This document shows, one piece after another, positions 33,542 through 44,510 of a stretch of 64,000 nucleotides of DNA. A program made the position numbers and the translations under genes. Numbering within the stretch: position 1 is the first letter of the stretch; every line of letters begins with the position of its first letter. Below the pieces are notes generated by a model that was not told where the DNA came from, searched no databases, and was given only the letters and a program-made list of their open reading frames with translations. Source of the stretch: Marinimicrobium koreense (GTDB lineage Bacteria; Pseudomonadota; Gammaproteobacteria; Pseudomonadales; Cellvibrionaceae); NCBI RefSeq assembly GCF_003762925.1, contig NZ_RJUK01000001.1, positions 62,001 to 126,000 of the forward strand, given 5' to 3'.

Positions 33542-35977
33542 ATGAACGATTCCGTGCAACCCCAGCGTGAAAATGTCGTCCCGCTCAACCCCGAGCGACG
33601 TCAGCCAGCGACCGTGTCGTTGGCGCGCCTGCCGGCGGCCATGCACAGCGTGCGCGACCGGGCACGGCAAACCCTTCAGGGGCTGCTGCGGGATCTGTTC
33701 GACAAGGCGGATGATTCCCTGTTCGAACTGGCCGACCAGGCTACCAGCAATCAGGAACAGAACCTGTACTTTGACTCCATGCGTGAGGTCCGGTTGCAGC
33801 GGCGCACCTTGGAGCATACGTTTTTTCTGGGGCTGGACCGGGGCTTTGCGGCACTGCTGGAACCCGGCGAGTCAAACCGGCAACAGCGGGAGGAGGCTTC
33901 CCTTGAGGAACTGAGCCTGGTTCAGAACGATGAGCTGGAGCAGATGGTGGCGACCGAAAGCATGGTCAACAAAGCCAACGAGCAGTTCGCCGAGGCCGTC
34001 CAACATCTGACGTTGCGGATGGATCAACTGGTGCCGGTGAAGGTGTACCAAAAGAACAATCCCCTGGGGGCCGACGCCATCTGCACCGGATTCACCGAGG
34101 CCGCCAAGGCGCTGAAGATCGACGTCAAGGCGAAGCTGGTACTGTTCAAGCTATTTGACAAGTGGGTGGTCTCGCGATTGGGGTCGATGTATGAAAACGT
34201 CAACCAGCAGCTGATTGATGCCAACATCCTGCCGTCCCTGAAAGCGGGCGCGCCCGCTGCCCGCCGGCAAAGGGCCGGAGCGCAGCCCTCGCGAGCCGCC
34301 CGGGCCGAGCGTGCTCAGCGAGAGGATGAATCCAATCAGGTGCTGCACACGCTGCGGGATCTCCTGTCCAACCAGGGCGGGGCGAGTCAGAGTCAAGATT
34401 CCGGTGCCGGCGAGTCGCTGGACACCCAGGATCTGGTGCATCTGCTCTCCCAGGCACAGCAGCAAGACTGGGCCAGCCTGGATCAGGGCGCCGATGCGGT
34501 CAATGTGCCGCAGCTGGTTCGCGGTCTGGTCAAAAATACCCGCCGGCAGTCGCTGAACCAGGTGGATGAGGATGTCATCAATCTGGTCAGCATGATGTTC
34601 GAGTTCATTCTCGACGACCGCAATCTGGCTTCGCCCATGAAGGCCTTGCTGGGGCGGTTACAGATTCCGCTGATCAAGGTCGCGATTGCGGATAAAAGTT
34701 TTTTCAGCAAAGGCGGGCATCCCGCCCGTCGCCTGCTCAATGAACTGGCCATGGCCGCGTTGGGCTGGCAGGACACAGGAGAAGAGGGGCGGCGCAAAGA
34801 CACCTTTTACCAGAAGGTGGATCAGATCGTTCAGACCATTCTGGCGGATTTTGAGAGCGATGTCGGCATCTTCGACCGCATGCTGCTGGACTTCCGCGCC
34901 TACCAGGAAAAAGAACGGCGCCGGGCCCGCATTCTGGAGCAGCGCACGTTGGACGCGGAAGATGGCAAGGCGCGTTCTGAGCGTGCCCGGGCCGAAGTGG
35001 ATGCGGCACTCAAGCGTCTGACCCAGGGGCAGACTCTGGCGGTAGCGGCCAATACCCTGCTGTATGAAGCCTGGTCCAAGGTGCTGTTTATCATCTGCCT
35101 GAAGCAGGGCACGGACAGTGACGACTGGCGGGAAGCCCTGGAATCCGCCGAGCAGTTGGTCTGGAGCGCCACGGCTCCCATGGATCGCGACAATCGTCAG
35201 AAGCTGCTCAAGCTGGTGCCCGAACTGTTGCCGCAGTTGCGGGCGGGTCTGGAATCCATCGCTTACAATCCGTACGAAATGAACCAGCTGTTCAAACAGT
35301 TGGAGCAGCTTCACCTGTCCCGGTTGCGGGAAGTCAGTCAGCCGGCGCCAGCTGCCGAGCCGTCTCAGCGGGGCGCTGATCCGGTCGCGACCGAGACGGT
35401 AGCCGCCGAGCCAGAACCTGTCCCTGAGGCGAATGCTGAAGCGGCGGCCGATGAAGCCGCTCAGGCCCCCGTGTTTCAGGTGGTTGAAGAACCGAGCGCG
35501 GCTTCTGATGAGGCTTCCAGTCAGGCTGACAGCTCGGCTTCCGGGGCTGAGGATTCAACCCCCATCGCGGAAGGCTTGGTTTCGAGCGCTGAAGGCTCAG
35601 TTTCAAGCGCCGAAGGCTCTTCTACCGAATCCACCCCATCTTCTGTGGTGACCGGTGAGGTTGGTGTCTCTGACGATGGGCCGCTGCCCGCGTCGGACCC
35701 TCATATGGCGTTGGTGTCCAATCTGACCCAGGGGAGCTGGTTCGAGCGCCAGGATGAGCAGGGGCAGGCGTTCCGCTGCCGCCTGGCGGCGATGATCAAG
35801 CCCACCGGCAAATACATTTTTGTAAATCGCTCCGGTATGAAGGTGGCGGAAGAGACCCGCGAAGGACTGGCGCGAGCGCTCAAATCCGGCCGAATGCGAA
35901 TCCTCGACGATGGCATGTTGTTCGATCGCGCGCTCGAAGCGGTGATCGGTAACCTGCGCAGCTCCCGCGCCCGGTAA
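33542..35977 (+). CDS. DUF1631 family protein
   Basis: The 811-aa protein matches DUF1631: a long helical N-terminal region (about residues 1-620), an Ala/Glu/Ser-rich low-complexity linker (about residues 620-720, with repeated SSAEGS-type units) and a C-terminal domain (LVSNLTQGSWFERQDEQG, then IFVNRSGMKVAEE) that resembles a PilZ-like barrel without its nucleotide motifs. Function is not established. The ATG at 33542 with AGGAA upstream is preferred to a GTG at 33518. It lies close to a single-domain PilZ protein and YajQ, but no direct link is shown. Confidence 0.82.
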   Translation: MNDSVQPQRENVVPLNPERRQPATVSLARLPAAMHSVRDRARQTLQGLLRDLFDKADDSLFELADQATSNQEQNLYFDSMREVRLQRRTLEHTFFLGLDRGFAALLEPGESNRQQREEASLEELSLVQNDELEQMVATESMVNKANEQFAEAVQHLTLRMDQLVPVKVYQKNNPLGADAICTGFTEAAKALKIDVKAKLVLFKLFDKWVVSRLGSMYENVNQQLIDANILPSLKAGAPAARRQRAGAQPSRAARAERAQREDESNQVLHTLRDLLSNQGGASQSQDSGAGESLDTQDLVHLLSQAQQQDWASLDQGADAVNVPQLVRGLVKNTRRQSLNQVDEDVINLVSMMFEFILDDRNLASPMKALLGRLQIPLIKVAIADKSFFSKGGHPARRLLNELAMAALGWQDTGEEGRRKDTFYQKVDQIVQTILADFESDVGIFDRMLLDFRAYQEKERRRARILEQRTLDAEDGKARSERARAEVDAALKRLTQGQTLAVAANTLLYEAWSKVLFIICLKQGTDSDDWREALESAEQLVWSATAPMDRDNRQKLLKLVPELLPQLRAGLESIAYNPYEMNQLFKQLEQLHLSRLREVSQPAPAAEPSQRGADPVATETVAAEPEPVPEANAEAAADEAAQAPVFQVVEEPSAASDEASSQADSSASGAEDSTPIAEGLVSSAEGSVSSAEGSSTESTPSSVVTGEVGVSDDGPLPASDPHMALVSNLTQGSWFERQDEQGQAFRCRLAAMIKPTGKYIFVNRSGMKVAEETREGLARALKSGRMRILDDGMLFDRALEAVIGNLRSSRAR

Positions 35978-36045
35978 CCCCCAGCAACAGCGACAAAGGC
36001 TCCCGGCCCCTGTATCATTCACGCCATGAATGACTGGAGGGGCCC

Positions 36046-36603
36046 GTGAGCGTATCCATTCAGGACGGCTGGCTGACTTCAGCCCGGCACTGTCCGTCTC
36101 CCAACTATAATGATCGTCCACCGGGCGAGGCCATCAGCCTGCTGGTGGTTCACAACATCAGTCTCCCGCCCGGGCAGTTTGGAACCGGGTGTGTGGAAGA
36201 CTTCTTCTGCAATCAACTCGACATCAATCGCGACCCCTATTTTGAGCAGATCCGGGATCTTCGGGTGTCGGCGCATATGTTCATTACGCGGGACGGTGAG
36301 TTGGTGCAGTTTGTGCCTCTGGATCGGCGCGCCTGGCATGCGGGCGCCTCCGAGTTTGACGGTCGAACCGAGTGCAACGATTTCAGCATCGGCATTGAAC
36401 TGGAAGGGTGTGACGACCTTCCCTACACCGAGCCGCAATACCGGCGTTTGGCCGAGGTCACCCGTCTGTTATTATCCTGTTATCCGGCGCTGACGCCGGA
36501 GCGCATTACCGGCCATTCGGATATCGCCCCCGGACGGAAAACCGATCCGGGCCCGGCCTTCGACTGGCGCCACTTTCGCTCACAGCTCTCGGAACGCTTA
36601 TGA
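36046..36603 (+). CDS. ampD: 1,6-anhydro-N-acetylmuramyl-L-alanine amidase AmpD
   Basis: The 185-aa protein is an amidase_2 zinc enzyme with SLLVVHNISLPP (first His ligand), RRAWHAGAS, NDFSIGIELEG (catalytic Glu) and ITGHSDIAPGRKTDPGP (second His and Asp ligands). It cleaves the peptide from anhydro-muropeptides in the cytoplasm, controlling recycling and AmpR-type beta-lactamase induction. The start is GTG at 36046. It overlaps ampE by 4 bp; no ampR or ampC is in the window. Confidence 0.94.
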   Translation: MSVSIQDGWLTSARHCPSPNYNDRPPGEAISLLVVHNISLPPGQFGTGCVEDFFCNQLDINRDPYFEQIRDLRVSAHMFITRDGELVQFVPLDRRAWHAGASEFDGRTECNDFSIGIELEGCDDLPYTEPQYRRLAEVTRLLLSCYPALTPERITGHSDIAPGRKTDPGPAFDWRHFRSQLSERL

Positions 36604-37442
36604 CCTTCCTCAGTGTCTTTCTGGTTCTCGTCCTGGTGCAGTGGTGGGGCTCTGGCGCGCCCCTGCAAAAAGACGGGTGGTTTGATCGTTATCTGCACTG
36701 GCTCGAGCAGCGCCCCAGCCGTGCGTGGCCCAAGTTGCAGTTGTTACTGGCGGTGGTGGTGCCGGCCCTGGTGCTATGGTTACTGACCTGGGCCGTGGCC
36801 GAGGGCCTTTCGCAGGGCTGGCTGATTTTTATTGCCGTCCCGGTACTGCTGTACAGCCTTGGCCGAGGTGACTTTTCGGCCGAGGTGCAGGCCTATGTGG
36901 AGGCCAGCGAACGGGAGGACTCGGTGAGTGCGGCCCGCCATCTGGCGGCCCTTCAGGGCAATGCGGTGGAAGACGCCGACCCCGAGGACTGGGCCAGCAT
37001 GCATCGTCAGGCGCTCAAAACCATTGCCTATCGCGGGTGCGAGCGGATGTTCGCGGTGCTGTTCTGGTTTCTGGTATTGGGCCCGGCGGGCGCTTTGATG
37101 TACCGCCTGAGTGTGCTCTACCGGGAGCGCTCCGAATCGGCCCAGGTGCACCGCTGGCTCTGGCTGATGGAGTGGCCGGTGGTTCGTGTCATGGGCTTTA
37201 CCTGGGCCATGGCGGGCAATTTCGACAGTTGTTTTTTCCGTTGTCAGCGCGATCTTGGCGATACCCGTCAGGGAACGTCGGTCCTGCTGTACGATCAGAT
37301 GCTGGGTGCTTTGGGCAGGACCGAGCCGGAACCCGCCGACTCGGCGGTGGACCTGGATATGATTCGCGCCAGCCAGCCCCTGTATTCCCGTTCCCTGCTG
37401 TTGTGGGTCTGCGTGCTGGCGTTGATTACGCTGCTGGCCTGA
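36600..37442 (+). CDS. ampE: Regulatory signalling modulator AmpE
   Basis: The 280-aa membrane protein matches AmpE: helices near the N-terminus (FLSVFLVLVLVQWW; LLLAVVVPALVLWLLTWAVA), the conserved ARHLAALQGNAVED, ERMFAVLFWFLVLGPAGALMYRL, and a C-terminal helix. AmpE acts with AmpD in peptidoglycan recycling or signalling, mechanism unclear. The ATGA overlap with ampD indicates translational coupling. Confidence 0.9.
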   Translation: MTFLSVFLVLVLVQWWGSGAPLQKDGWFDRYLHWLEQRPSRAWPKLQLLLAVVVPALVLWLLTWAVAEGLSQGWLIFIAVPVLLYSLGRGDFSAEVQAYVEASEREDSVSAARHLAALQGNAVEDADPEDWASMHRQALKTIAYRGCERMFAVLFWFLVLGPAGALMYRLSVLYRERSESAQVHRWLWLMEWPVVRVMGFTWAMAGNFDSCFFRCQRDLGDTRQGTSVLLYDQMLGALGRTEPEPADSAVDLDMIRASQPLYSRSLLLWVCVLALITLLA

Positions 37443-37471
37443 TCCTGAATTGATGAGAGTGAGGTAGTTCT

Positions 37472-37957
37472 ATGCCGTCTTTTGATGTGGTGTCCGAGGT
37501 CGATAAGCATGTATTGACCAATACGGTGGACCAGGCCAACCGCGTGGTGGGCAATCGCTACGACTTCAAGGGTGTGGATGCCCAGTTTGAGCGCAAGGAC
37601 TTCGTGGTGACGCTCACCGCTGAAGCAGATTTCCAGCTGCAACAGATGCTGGACATTCTGCAGGGCACCATGGTGAAGAACAATATTGATATCGCCTGCC
37701 TGGAGATCAAAGACCCGACCACCGTCGGCAAGCAGGCACGTCAGGAAGTGATCGTGCGCACCGGGTTGGAAACCGAGCTGAGCAAGAAGATGGTCAAGCT
37801 GATCAAAGACAGCAAGCTCAAAGTGCAGGCCCAGATCCAGGGCGACCAGCTGCGGGTTACCGGCAAGAAGCGCGATGACCTGCAACAGGTCATGGCGTTG
37901 CTACGCAGTGCCGAGGGCGTTGATATGCCGCTGCAATTCACCAACTTTCGAGATTGA
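37472..37957 (+). CDS. YajQ family nucleotide-binding protein
   Basis: The 161-aa protein is full length for YajQ: opening [20 protein letters not shown], central [14 protein letters not shown] and closing [12 protein letters not shown]. YajQ proteins have two ferredoxin-like domains and bind nucleotides; the Xanthomonas and Pseudomonas homologues bind cyclic di-GMP. A chaperone or regulatory role is suggested for the family. It sits between ampE and ampG with its own ribosome-binding site. Confidence 0.92.
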   Translation: MPSFDVVSEVDKHVLTNTVDQANRVVGNRYDFKGVDAQFERKDFVVTLTAEADFQLQQMLDILQGTMVKNNIDIACLEIKDPTTVGKQARQEVIVRTGLETELSKKMVKLIKDSKLKVQAQIQGDQLRVTGKKRDDLQQVMALLRSAEGVDMPLQFTNFRD

Positions 37958-37984
37958 TGAGCAGGCGTCACTGGCTGCCCAGAG

Positions 37985-38036
37985 GCTGTATCTGATCGCC
38001 AGACGCTGTTCCTGATCGCCAAACGTTGTCCCTGAT
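37985..38036 (+). repeat. 20-bp tandem repeat upstream of ampG
   Basis: GCTGTATCTGATCGCCAGAC, GCTGTTCCTGATCGCCAAAC and a 12-base partial GTTGTCCCTGAT are adjacent, 2.6 copies of a 20-bp unit. They lie 30 bp before the ampG start and could bind a regulator. Confidence 0.7.
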
Positions 38037-38065
38037 TTAATGTACCGCGACCAACCGAGCGTTTC

Positions 38066-39421
38066 ATGACCGATACCCCTGAATCCCCGTCCCGCTCCTG
38101 GCGGGACTCGCTGTTGATTTATCTGCACCCCCGGGTCGCGTCCATGGCCTTTCTGGGCTTTTCGGCGGGCCTGCCTTATATGTTGGTCTTTTCTACCCTG
38201 ACTGCCTGGCTGACCGAGGCGGGGGTCACCAAGGCGAGCATCGGGTTTTTCAGTTGGATCGGCATTACCTATTCAGTCAAAGTGTTCTGGGCACCGGTCG
38301 TGGACCGATTTCAGCTCCCGTTGTTGGGGCGCCTGCTGGGGCGCAGACGCAGTTGGATGCTCTTCGCTCAACTGCTCATTGCCGGCGGATTGATTGGCAT
38401 GTCGGTCACCGACCCTGTGGGGGAGCTCGAGTGGATTGCCATATTCGCGCTGGTGGTCGCCTTTGGCTCGGCAACCCAGGACGTGGCGATTGATGCCTGG
38501 CGGATTGAGGCGGTGTCTCTGGAGCGCCAGGCGGCCATGTCCGCCACCTACGTATTCAGCTATCGGCTGGCGGTATTGATGGCCAGTGCCGGCGCGCTGC
38601 ATATGGTGTCATTTGCCACCTGGCCCGGGGTTTATCTGATCATGGCCCTGCTCATGGGGGTGGGCATGGTGACCGTACTGCTGTCCAGCGAGCCCACAGT
38701 GACCGGACATTCGGACGCGGCCTTTCTGGAGCAGCGGGCACAGGATTACCTCGAGCGTAGTGCTCATGTGGCCCGCCCGGTGCGCAATGCCGTTGCCTGG
38801 TTCATCGGTGCAGTGGTATGTCCCTTTGTGGATTTTCTTCAGCGCTATGGCGCCCAGGCCGTACTTTTGCTGCTGATCGTGGGCGCGTTTCGCATTACCG
38901 ATATCAGCATGGCGTCGATGGCCATGCCTTTCTATCTGGAAACCGGCTATACCCGAGCCGATGTGGCCAACATCAGCGGCCTGTATGGTGCGGCGATGAC
39001 CGTGCTGGGAGGCATCGTTGGCGGAGTGCTGGTGCCCCGTTTTGGCCTGTTGCGCGTCCTGCTGGCCGGGGCCGTGCTGGCGGCGGCGACCAATCTGCTG
39101 TATTCGATCAATGCGCTGGTGGGCGCGGAGCTCTGGATGCTGGTCCTGACCATCAGCGGTGAGAACTTCTGCGGCGGCTTGGCCATGGCGTCGCTCATCG
39201 CCTGGATGTCCAGCCTGGTCAGCAGCGACTACACCGCGACTCAATACGCCCTGTTCAGTTCACTGATGACCCTGCCGGGCAAAGTCATCGGCGGCTTCAG
39301 CGGAATCGTGGTGGAACAGGTCGGGTTTTTCTGGTTTTTCATTTATGCGGGGGGGCTGGGAGTCCCGGCAATTCTGCTGGTGCTCTGGTTGATGCTCCGT
39401 ACGAGAACCGGTTCGCTGTAG
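38066..39421 (+). CDS. ampG: AmpG-family muropeptide permease
   Basis: The 451-aa MFS protein has about 12-14 transmembrane helices. It opens with FLGFSAGLPYMLVFSTLTAWL, the typical AmpG first helix, and has SWIGITYSVKVFWAPVVDR and GSATQDVAIDAWRIEA. AmpG imports anhydro-GlcNAc muropeptides from the periplasm for recycling, supplying the substrate for AmpD encoded two genes upstream. Confidence 0.9.
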   Translation: MTDTPESPSRSWRDSLLIYLHPRVASMAFLGFSAGLPYMLVFSTLTAWLTEAGVTKASIGFFSWIGITYSVKVFWAPVVDRFQLPLLGRLLGRRRSWMLFAQLLIAGGLIGMSVTDPVGELEWIAIFALVVAFGSATQDVAIDAWRIEAVSLERQAAMSATYVFSYRLAVLMASAGALHMVSFATWPGVYLIMALLMGVGMVTVLLSSEPTVTGHSDAAFLEQRAQDYLERSAHVARPVRNAVAWFIGAVVCPFVDFLQRYGAQAVLLLLIVGAFRITDISMASMAMPFYLETGYTRADVANISGLYGAAMTVLGGIVGGVLVPRFGLLRVLLAGAVLAAATNLLYSINALVGAELWMLVLTISGENFCGGLAMASLIAWMSSLVSSDYTATQYALFSSLMTLPGKVIGGFSGIVVEQVGFFWFFIYAGGLGVPAILLVLWLMLRTRTGSL

Positions 39422-39477
39422 TCGGACCGACCAAGTGTGGTAAAGTGCGCCTCCTTTGGATCAACTCCCGACGATGC

Positions 39478-40527
39478 ATGCCGGTATACCTGACGACTCA
39501 ACAGTGGCGCTTGGCCCTGGCGGCGTACCTGGCGCTGTCAGCCCCCGTATCTGCGGGAATGCTGGAGCTGCGCAACGGTGATCGCATCGCCGGTGATTTC
39601 GTGTCGGCCAGTGAAGACAGCGTCGTCTGGCAGTCCGAGTCGCTCGGGCGGCTCACCATCGACAAAAGCAAAATCTACGACCTGCAGACCACCAAACCCT
39701 TGAAGATCAACGGGGTGGGGGAGCCCTGTATGGTGGAGGGGATGGAGTTCGAGCACCTGGTTTATCTGTGTGGCGACGATGTGGTGCCGCGCCGGGTGCC
39801 GCTGGTTTCCCTGGCCATGATCATTCCCTACGAAACCTATATCAGCGGTGACAGCAGCACCCTGAATGGGCGGGTCAATGTCTCGGGGACCTACGCGCGG
39901 GGCAACGAAATCAAGGATGACTGGAAAATCAGCGGCGGCGTGGAGTACCGGCTGGTGGACTGGCGCCACAGCGGCAATTTTGAGTATGCCAGTTATTCGC
40001 GCAGCAAGTCCGAACCCGACGTCCGATGGGGTGGTCGTTACGTGCTGGACTGGTTCTTCCGGGAGCGCTGGTTCCTCAACAGTGATGTGCGCTACGGGCA
40101 CGATGAAACCCGGTCGATCGATCGCTACTACAACATCGGTGCTGGTACCGGTTACCAATTCTGGGAAAACAACCGGACGGCGCTGGCGATGACCGGTGGT
40201 CTGGTGTCGGTCACCGAGCAGTATCAGGTGCCCGAGAACCCCGCCCCGGACTTTGTCCGCAAAGAAGACCGGATCGCCTGGCGTCTGGGTACGGACTTCC
40301 GCTACAAGCTGCCCCTGGGGGTCTCGTTTTTCCATCGCAACGAATACGTGCGCTCCTTTGAGCAAGACCGGGACTGGCAGCTCAACTCCACCACCGGTTT
40401 CAGCTCGATGCTGGTCTCTACGGTGTATTCAGAGGTCAAACTCGATTACGAGGTGGACAACGACCCTCAGCCCGGCACCGAGCGCGAGGATATCCGGCTC
40501 GTGGTGGGGCTGACCTACGAGTGGTAG
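39478..40527 (+). CDS. DUF481 outer-membrane protein (YdiY-like)
   Basis: The 349-aa precursor has a signal peptide (ALAAYLALSAPVSA), an N-terminal beta-rich part (LELRNGDRIAGDFVSASEDSVVW) and a DUF481 beta-barrel with alternating strands ending VVGLTYEW, a terminal aromatic typical of outer-membrane barrels. DUF481 proteins are often induced by salt stress, though their function is unclear. The ATG at 39478 begins the signal peptide. Confidence 0.82.
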   Translation: MPVYLTTQQWRLALAAYLALSAPVSAGMLELRNGDRIAGDFVSASEDSVVWQSESLGRLTIDKSKIYDLQTTKPLKINGVGEPCMVEGMEFEHLVYLCGDDVVPRRVPLVSLAMIIPYETYISGDSSTLNGRVNVSGTYARGNEIKDDWKISGGVEYRLVDWRHSGNFEYASYSRSKSEPDVRWGGRYVLDWFFRERWFLNSDVRYGHDETRSIDRYYNIGAGTGYQFWENNRTALAMTGGLVSVTEQYQVPENPAPDFVRKEDRIAWRLGTDFRYKLPLGVSFFHRNEYVRSFEQDRDWQLNSTTGFSSMLVSTVYSEVKLDYEVDNDPQPGTEREDIRLVVGLTYEW

Positions 40528-40567
40528 CGCCCCCTCGCCAAAATAAGCAAAAAAATCCTCGTCAGAC

Positions 40568-40598
40568 TGTTGAAATTCCTCCCCGGCATCCCCAATTA
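40568..40598 (+). promoter_or_regulatory. Sigma32-like heat-shock promoter of groES-groEL
   Basis: TGTTGAAA (TTGAAA at 40570-40575) and CCCCAATTA (40590-40598) with 14 bases between match the sigma32 consensus CTTGAAA-N11-16-CCCCATNT. It lies 130 bp before groES. No CIRCE repeat is seen. Confidence 0.7.
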
Positions 40599-40729
40599 CC
40601 TGTGACACACGCATTACGCCTGTCTGGCCTCTGGCCGGCCGGGCACGCGGCTTCGGCCGCACACTAACGTCATCCGGGGCAACCCGGCTCATTTTCAGTG
40701 TTTAACACGCTAGTTGGAGATAAGAGTCC

Positions 40730-41020
40730 ATGAAAATTCGTCCTTTACACGATCGCGTTGTGGTTCGCCGCAAGGAAGAAGAGGAAAAAACCGCGGGCGG
40801 TATCGTCCTGCCGGGTTCCGCCAAAGAGAAGCCCAACCAGGGTGAAGTGGTGGCTGTCGGTAATGGCCGCGTACTGGACAATGGCGATGTTCGCCCGGTC
40901 GACGTCAAGGTTGGCGATGTGGTTGTATTCGGCAAATACGCCGGCAGCGACACCATCGAGGTCGATGGCGAAGAGCTGGTCATCCTGAGCGAAAGCGACA
41001 TCAAGGCTGTGCTGGCCTAA
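40730..41020 (+). CDS. groES: Co-chaperonin GroES
   Basis: The 96-aa protein is a full-length Gro[16 protein letters not shown], the mobile loop [20 protein letters not shown] and [12 protein letters not shown]. It caps the GroEL ring to enclose folding substrates. It is followed 59 bp later by groEL in the usual operon, downstream of a sigma32-like promoter. Confidence 0.98.
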   Translation: MKIRPLHDRVVVRRKEEEEKTAGGIVLPGSAKEKPNQGEVVAVGNGRVLDNGDVRPVDVKVGDVVVFGKYAGSDTIEVDGEELVILSESDIKAVLA

Positions 41021-41055
41021 GCCCGGCACGGAATCTTTAACCGACTATTGTCTGA

Positions 41056-42729
<1,674 letters not shown>

Positions 42730-42745
42730 GTCGTCTCAAGCCCTG

Positions 42746-42772
42746 AAAGGGCGGGCTTTGGCCCGCCCTTTT
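42746..42772 (+). terminator. Terminator after groEL
   Basis: AAAGGGCGGGC and GCCCGCCCTTT form an 11-bp stem with a TTTG loop, followed by TGCTTT. Confidence 0.85.
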
Positions 42773-42958
42773 GCTTTCAGTGATATACTGATCGCTTACT
42801 TTCGTAACACCATACCAACAGCCAGGGCTAACTGGCGTTTCCCGGTCTGGAGCAGGGCGATCCGTTCGACCCATCCGGCTGTGCTAGGATTGAGCGGCTA
42901 TTTCAGTGGGTTAACCCCGCCGCTACTCATTTTTTCAACCGTGTTCAGGAGAACGACT

Positions 42959-43543
42959 ATGGCTTTTGAATTACCCCAGCTGCCTTACGCAAAAGATGCG
43001 TTGGAACCTCATATCTCCCAGGAAACCCTGGAATACCATTACGGTAAACACCACCAGACCTACGTAGACAAGCTGAATGCGGCCGTTGAAGGCAAGCCCG
43101 AAGCGGACAAGAGCCTGGAAGACGTTATCAAGAGCGCCAAAGGGCCTCTGTTCAATAACGCCGCTCAGGTGTGGAACCACACTTTCTACTGGCACTGCCT
43201 GAGCCCCAACGGTGGCGGTGAAGCCAATGGTGCGGTAGGCGAGGCCATCAACAAGGCCTTTGGCTCCTTTGACAAGTTCAAAGAAGAGTTCTCCACCAAC
43301 GCCGCCAACAACTTCGGCTCCGGCTGGACCTGGCTGGTGAAGAAGTCCGACGGTTCCGTAGCAATCGTCAATACCAGCAATGCGGAAACGCCGCTGACTG
43401 ACGAGAGCGTCACCGTGCTGCTGACTGTGGATGTGTGGGAGCACGCCTACTACATCGACTATCGCAATGCCCGTCCCAAGTACCTGGAAGCCTTCTGGAA
43501 CCTGGTCAACTGGGAGTTCGTCAACGAAAACTTCGCCAAGTAA
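42959..43543 (+). CDS. sodB: Superoxide dismutase (Fe type)
   Basis: The 194-aa protein matches FeSOD: MAFELPQLPYAKDALEPHIS, metal ligands in HYGKHHQTYVDKLN, AAQVWNHTFYWHCLSPNGGG, and DVWEHAYYIDYRNARPKYLEAF. FeSOD converts superoxide to oxygen and peroxide in the cytoplasm. The start is fixed by CAGGAG upstream of the ATG at 42959; the longer frame runs into the groEL terminator region. Confidence 0.96.
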   Translation: MAFELPQLPYAKDALEPHISQETLEYHYGKHHQTYVDKLNAAVEGKPEADKSLEDVIKSAKGPLFNNAAQVWNHTFYWHCLSPNGGGEANGAVGEAINKAFGSFDKFKEEFSTNAANNFGSGWTWLVKKSDGSVAIVNTSNAETPLTDESVTVLLTVDVWEHAYYIDYRNARPKYLEAFWNLVNWEFVNENFAK

Positions 43544-43557
43544 GTTTTATTGACGTG

Positions 43558-43594
43558 AAAACCCCGCCCGGCCCGGCCGGAGCGGGGTTTTTTT
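43558..43594 (+). terminator. Terminator after sodB
   Basis: AAAACCCCGC and GCGGGGTTTTTTT pair around a GC-rich loop, ending in seven T. Confidence 0.88.
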
Positions 43595-43695
43595 ATGTCT
43601 GGCAAAATTGCCCGGTATCAGACCCGTTCCCTTCTTTTTCGGGCCCAGAACTGCTATAAACGCAACCACGAAGTGTAGTGAACTCAGGTGTTTTT

Positions 43696-44502
43696 ATGGA
43701 ACGCAAAGAGCCGACGATCTCCGGCACGATCAAACCCGAGAAAGACGAAGTGGCGGCCCGCCAGGGTCGAGCTGCGGCGGCGCCTCCCGGTGGCAATGCG
43801 AAAGGCCCTAAACGTCCTGGGGGCGGGGGCGGTACACCTCCGCCGCCTCAGCGTCCGGCCGGTGCCTCTTCCGGTGGCCAGGGGCTGGCGATTGCGGCGC
43901 TGATCATTGCCGTTGCCGGCGTGGGCGCCAGTGGTTTTCTGGCCTGGAAGTGGACCGGCGCCGAACAGAACCTCGCCCAGGCCAATGAGCGGCTTGAAAC
44001 CCTGGAGAAACGCATTGCGATCACTTCCAACGAGTCCAGTGAGTACGTTGAGGAGATCCAGGAAAAGCTGGAGTGGGCAGATTCGGAAATTCGCAAGCTG
44101 TGGGGCGTGTCCTACGATACCAACCGCAAGCGGATCGCCTCCAACCAGGAGGGGCTGGAGTCCCTGAAGCGGGAACTGGCCAGTGTGAAGGAGTCCGCCT
44201 CCAGTGCCAGCCAGGGGCTGAGCAGTCTGCGCTCGGCCTTTGATAAAACCGAGCAGCAGGTCAGTGAGGTCAGCTCGGCGATCGAGCGATTGCAGGCAGC
44301 GGCCGACTCGGTGGAAGCCCAGGGCCAGCGCCTGCAGAATCTCTCGGAAGAAGTGGATCAACTGGAAGAGGGGCTTGGGCGTTTGCGGGGGCTTGCAGAG
44401 CGGGTCGGTACCAACGAGGAAGCGATCGAGGCCATCGACTCCTATCGTCGTAGCATCAACCGCGACATATTGACCATCAAGGAGCAGTTGTCCTCACCCT
44501 GA
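43696..44502 (+). CDS. Single-pass membrane protein with long coiled coil
   Basis: The 268-aa protein has a Pro/Gly-rich cytoplasmic N-terminus (KRPGGGGGTPPPPQRPAG), one transmembrane helix (LAIAALIIAVAGVGASGFLA) and a long coiled-coil periplasmic region rich in Leu/Glu/Gln heptads (NLAQANERLETLEKRI through ERLQAAADSVEAQGQRLQNL). It is not a recognised family; similar unannotated proteins occur in pseudomonads. It may act as an envelope scaffold (inference). The ATG at 43696 is used instead of an upstream GTG. Confidence 0.75.
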   Translation: MERKEPTISGTIKPEKDEVAARQGRAAAAPPGGNAKGPKRPGGGGGTPPPPQRPAGASSGGQGLAIAALIIAVAGVGASGFLAWKWTGAEQNLAQANERLETLEKRIAITSNESSEYVEEIQEKLEWADSEIRKLWGVSYDTNRKRIASNQEGLESLKRELASVKESASSASQGLSSLRSAFDKTEQQVSEVSSAIERLQAAADSVEAQGQRLQNLSEEVDQLEEGLGRLRGLAERVGTNEEAIEAIDSYRRSINRDILTIKEQLSSP

Positions 44503-44510
44503 TAGCCAGC

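Noticed and set aside
43608..43811. Small ORF between sodB and the coiled-coil gene
   Set aside because: It overlaps the sodB terminator and the start of the coiled-coil gene in another frame and has no ribosome-binding site or conserved features.
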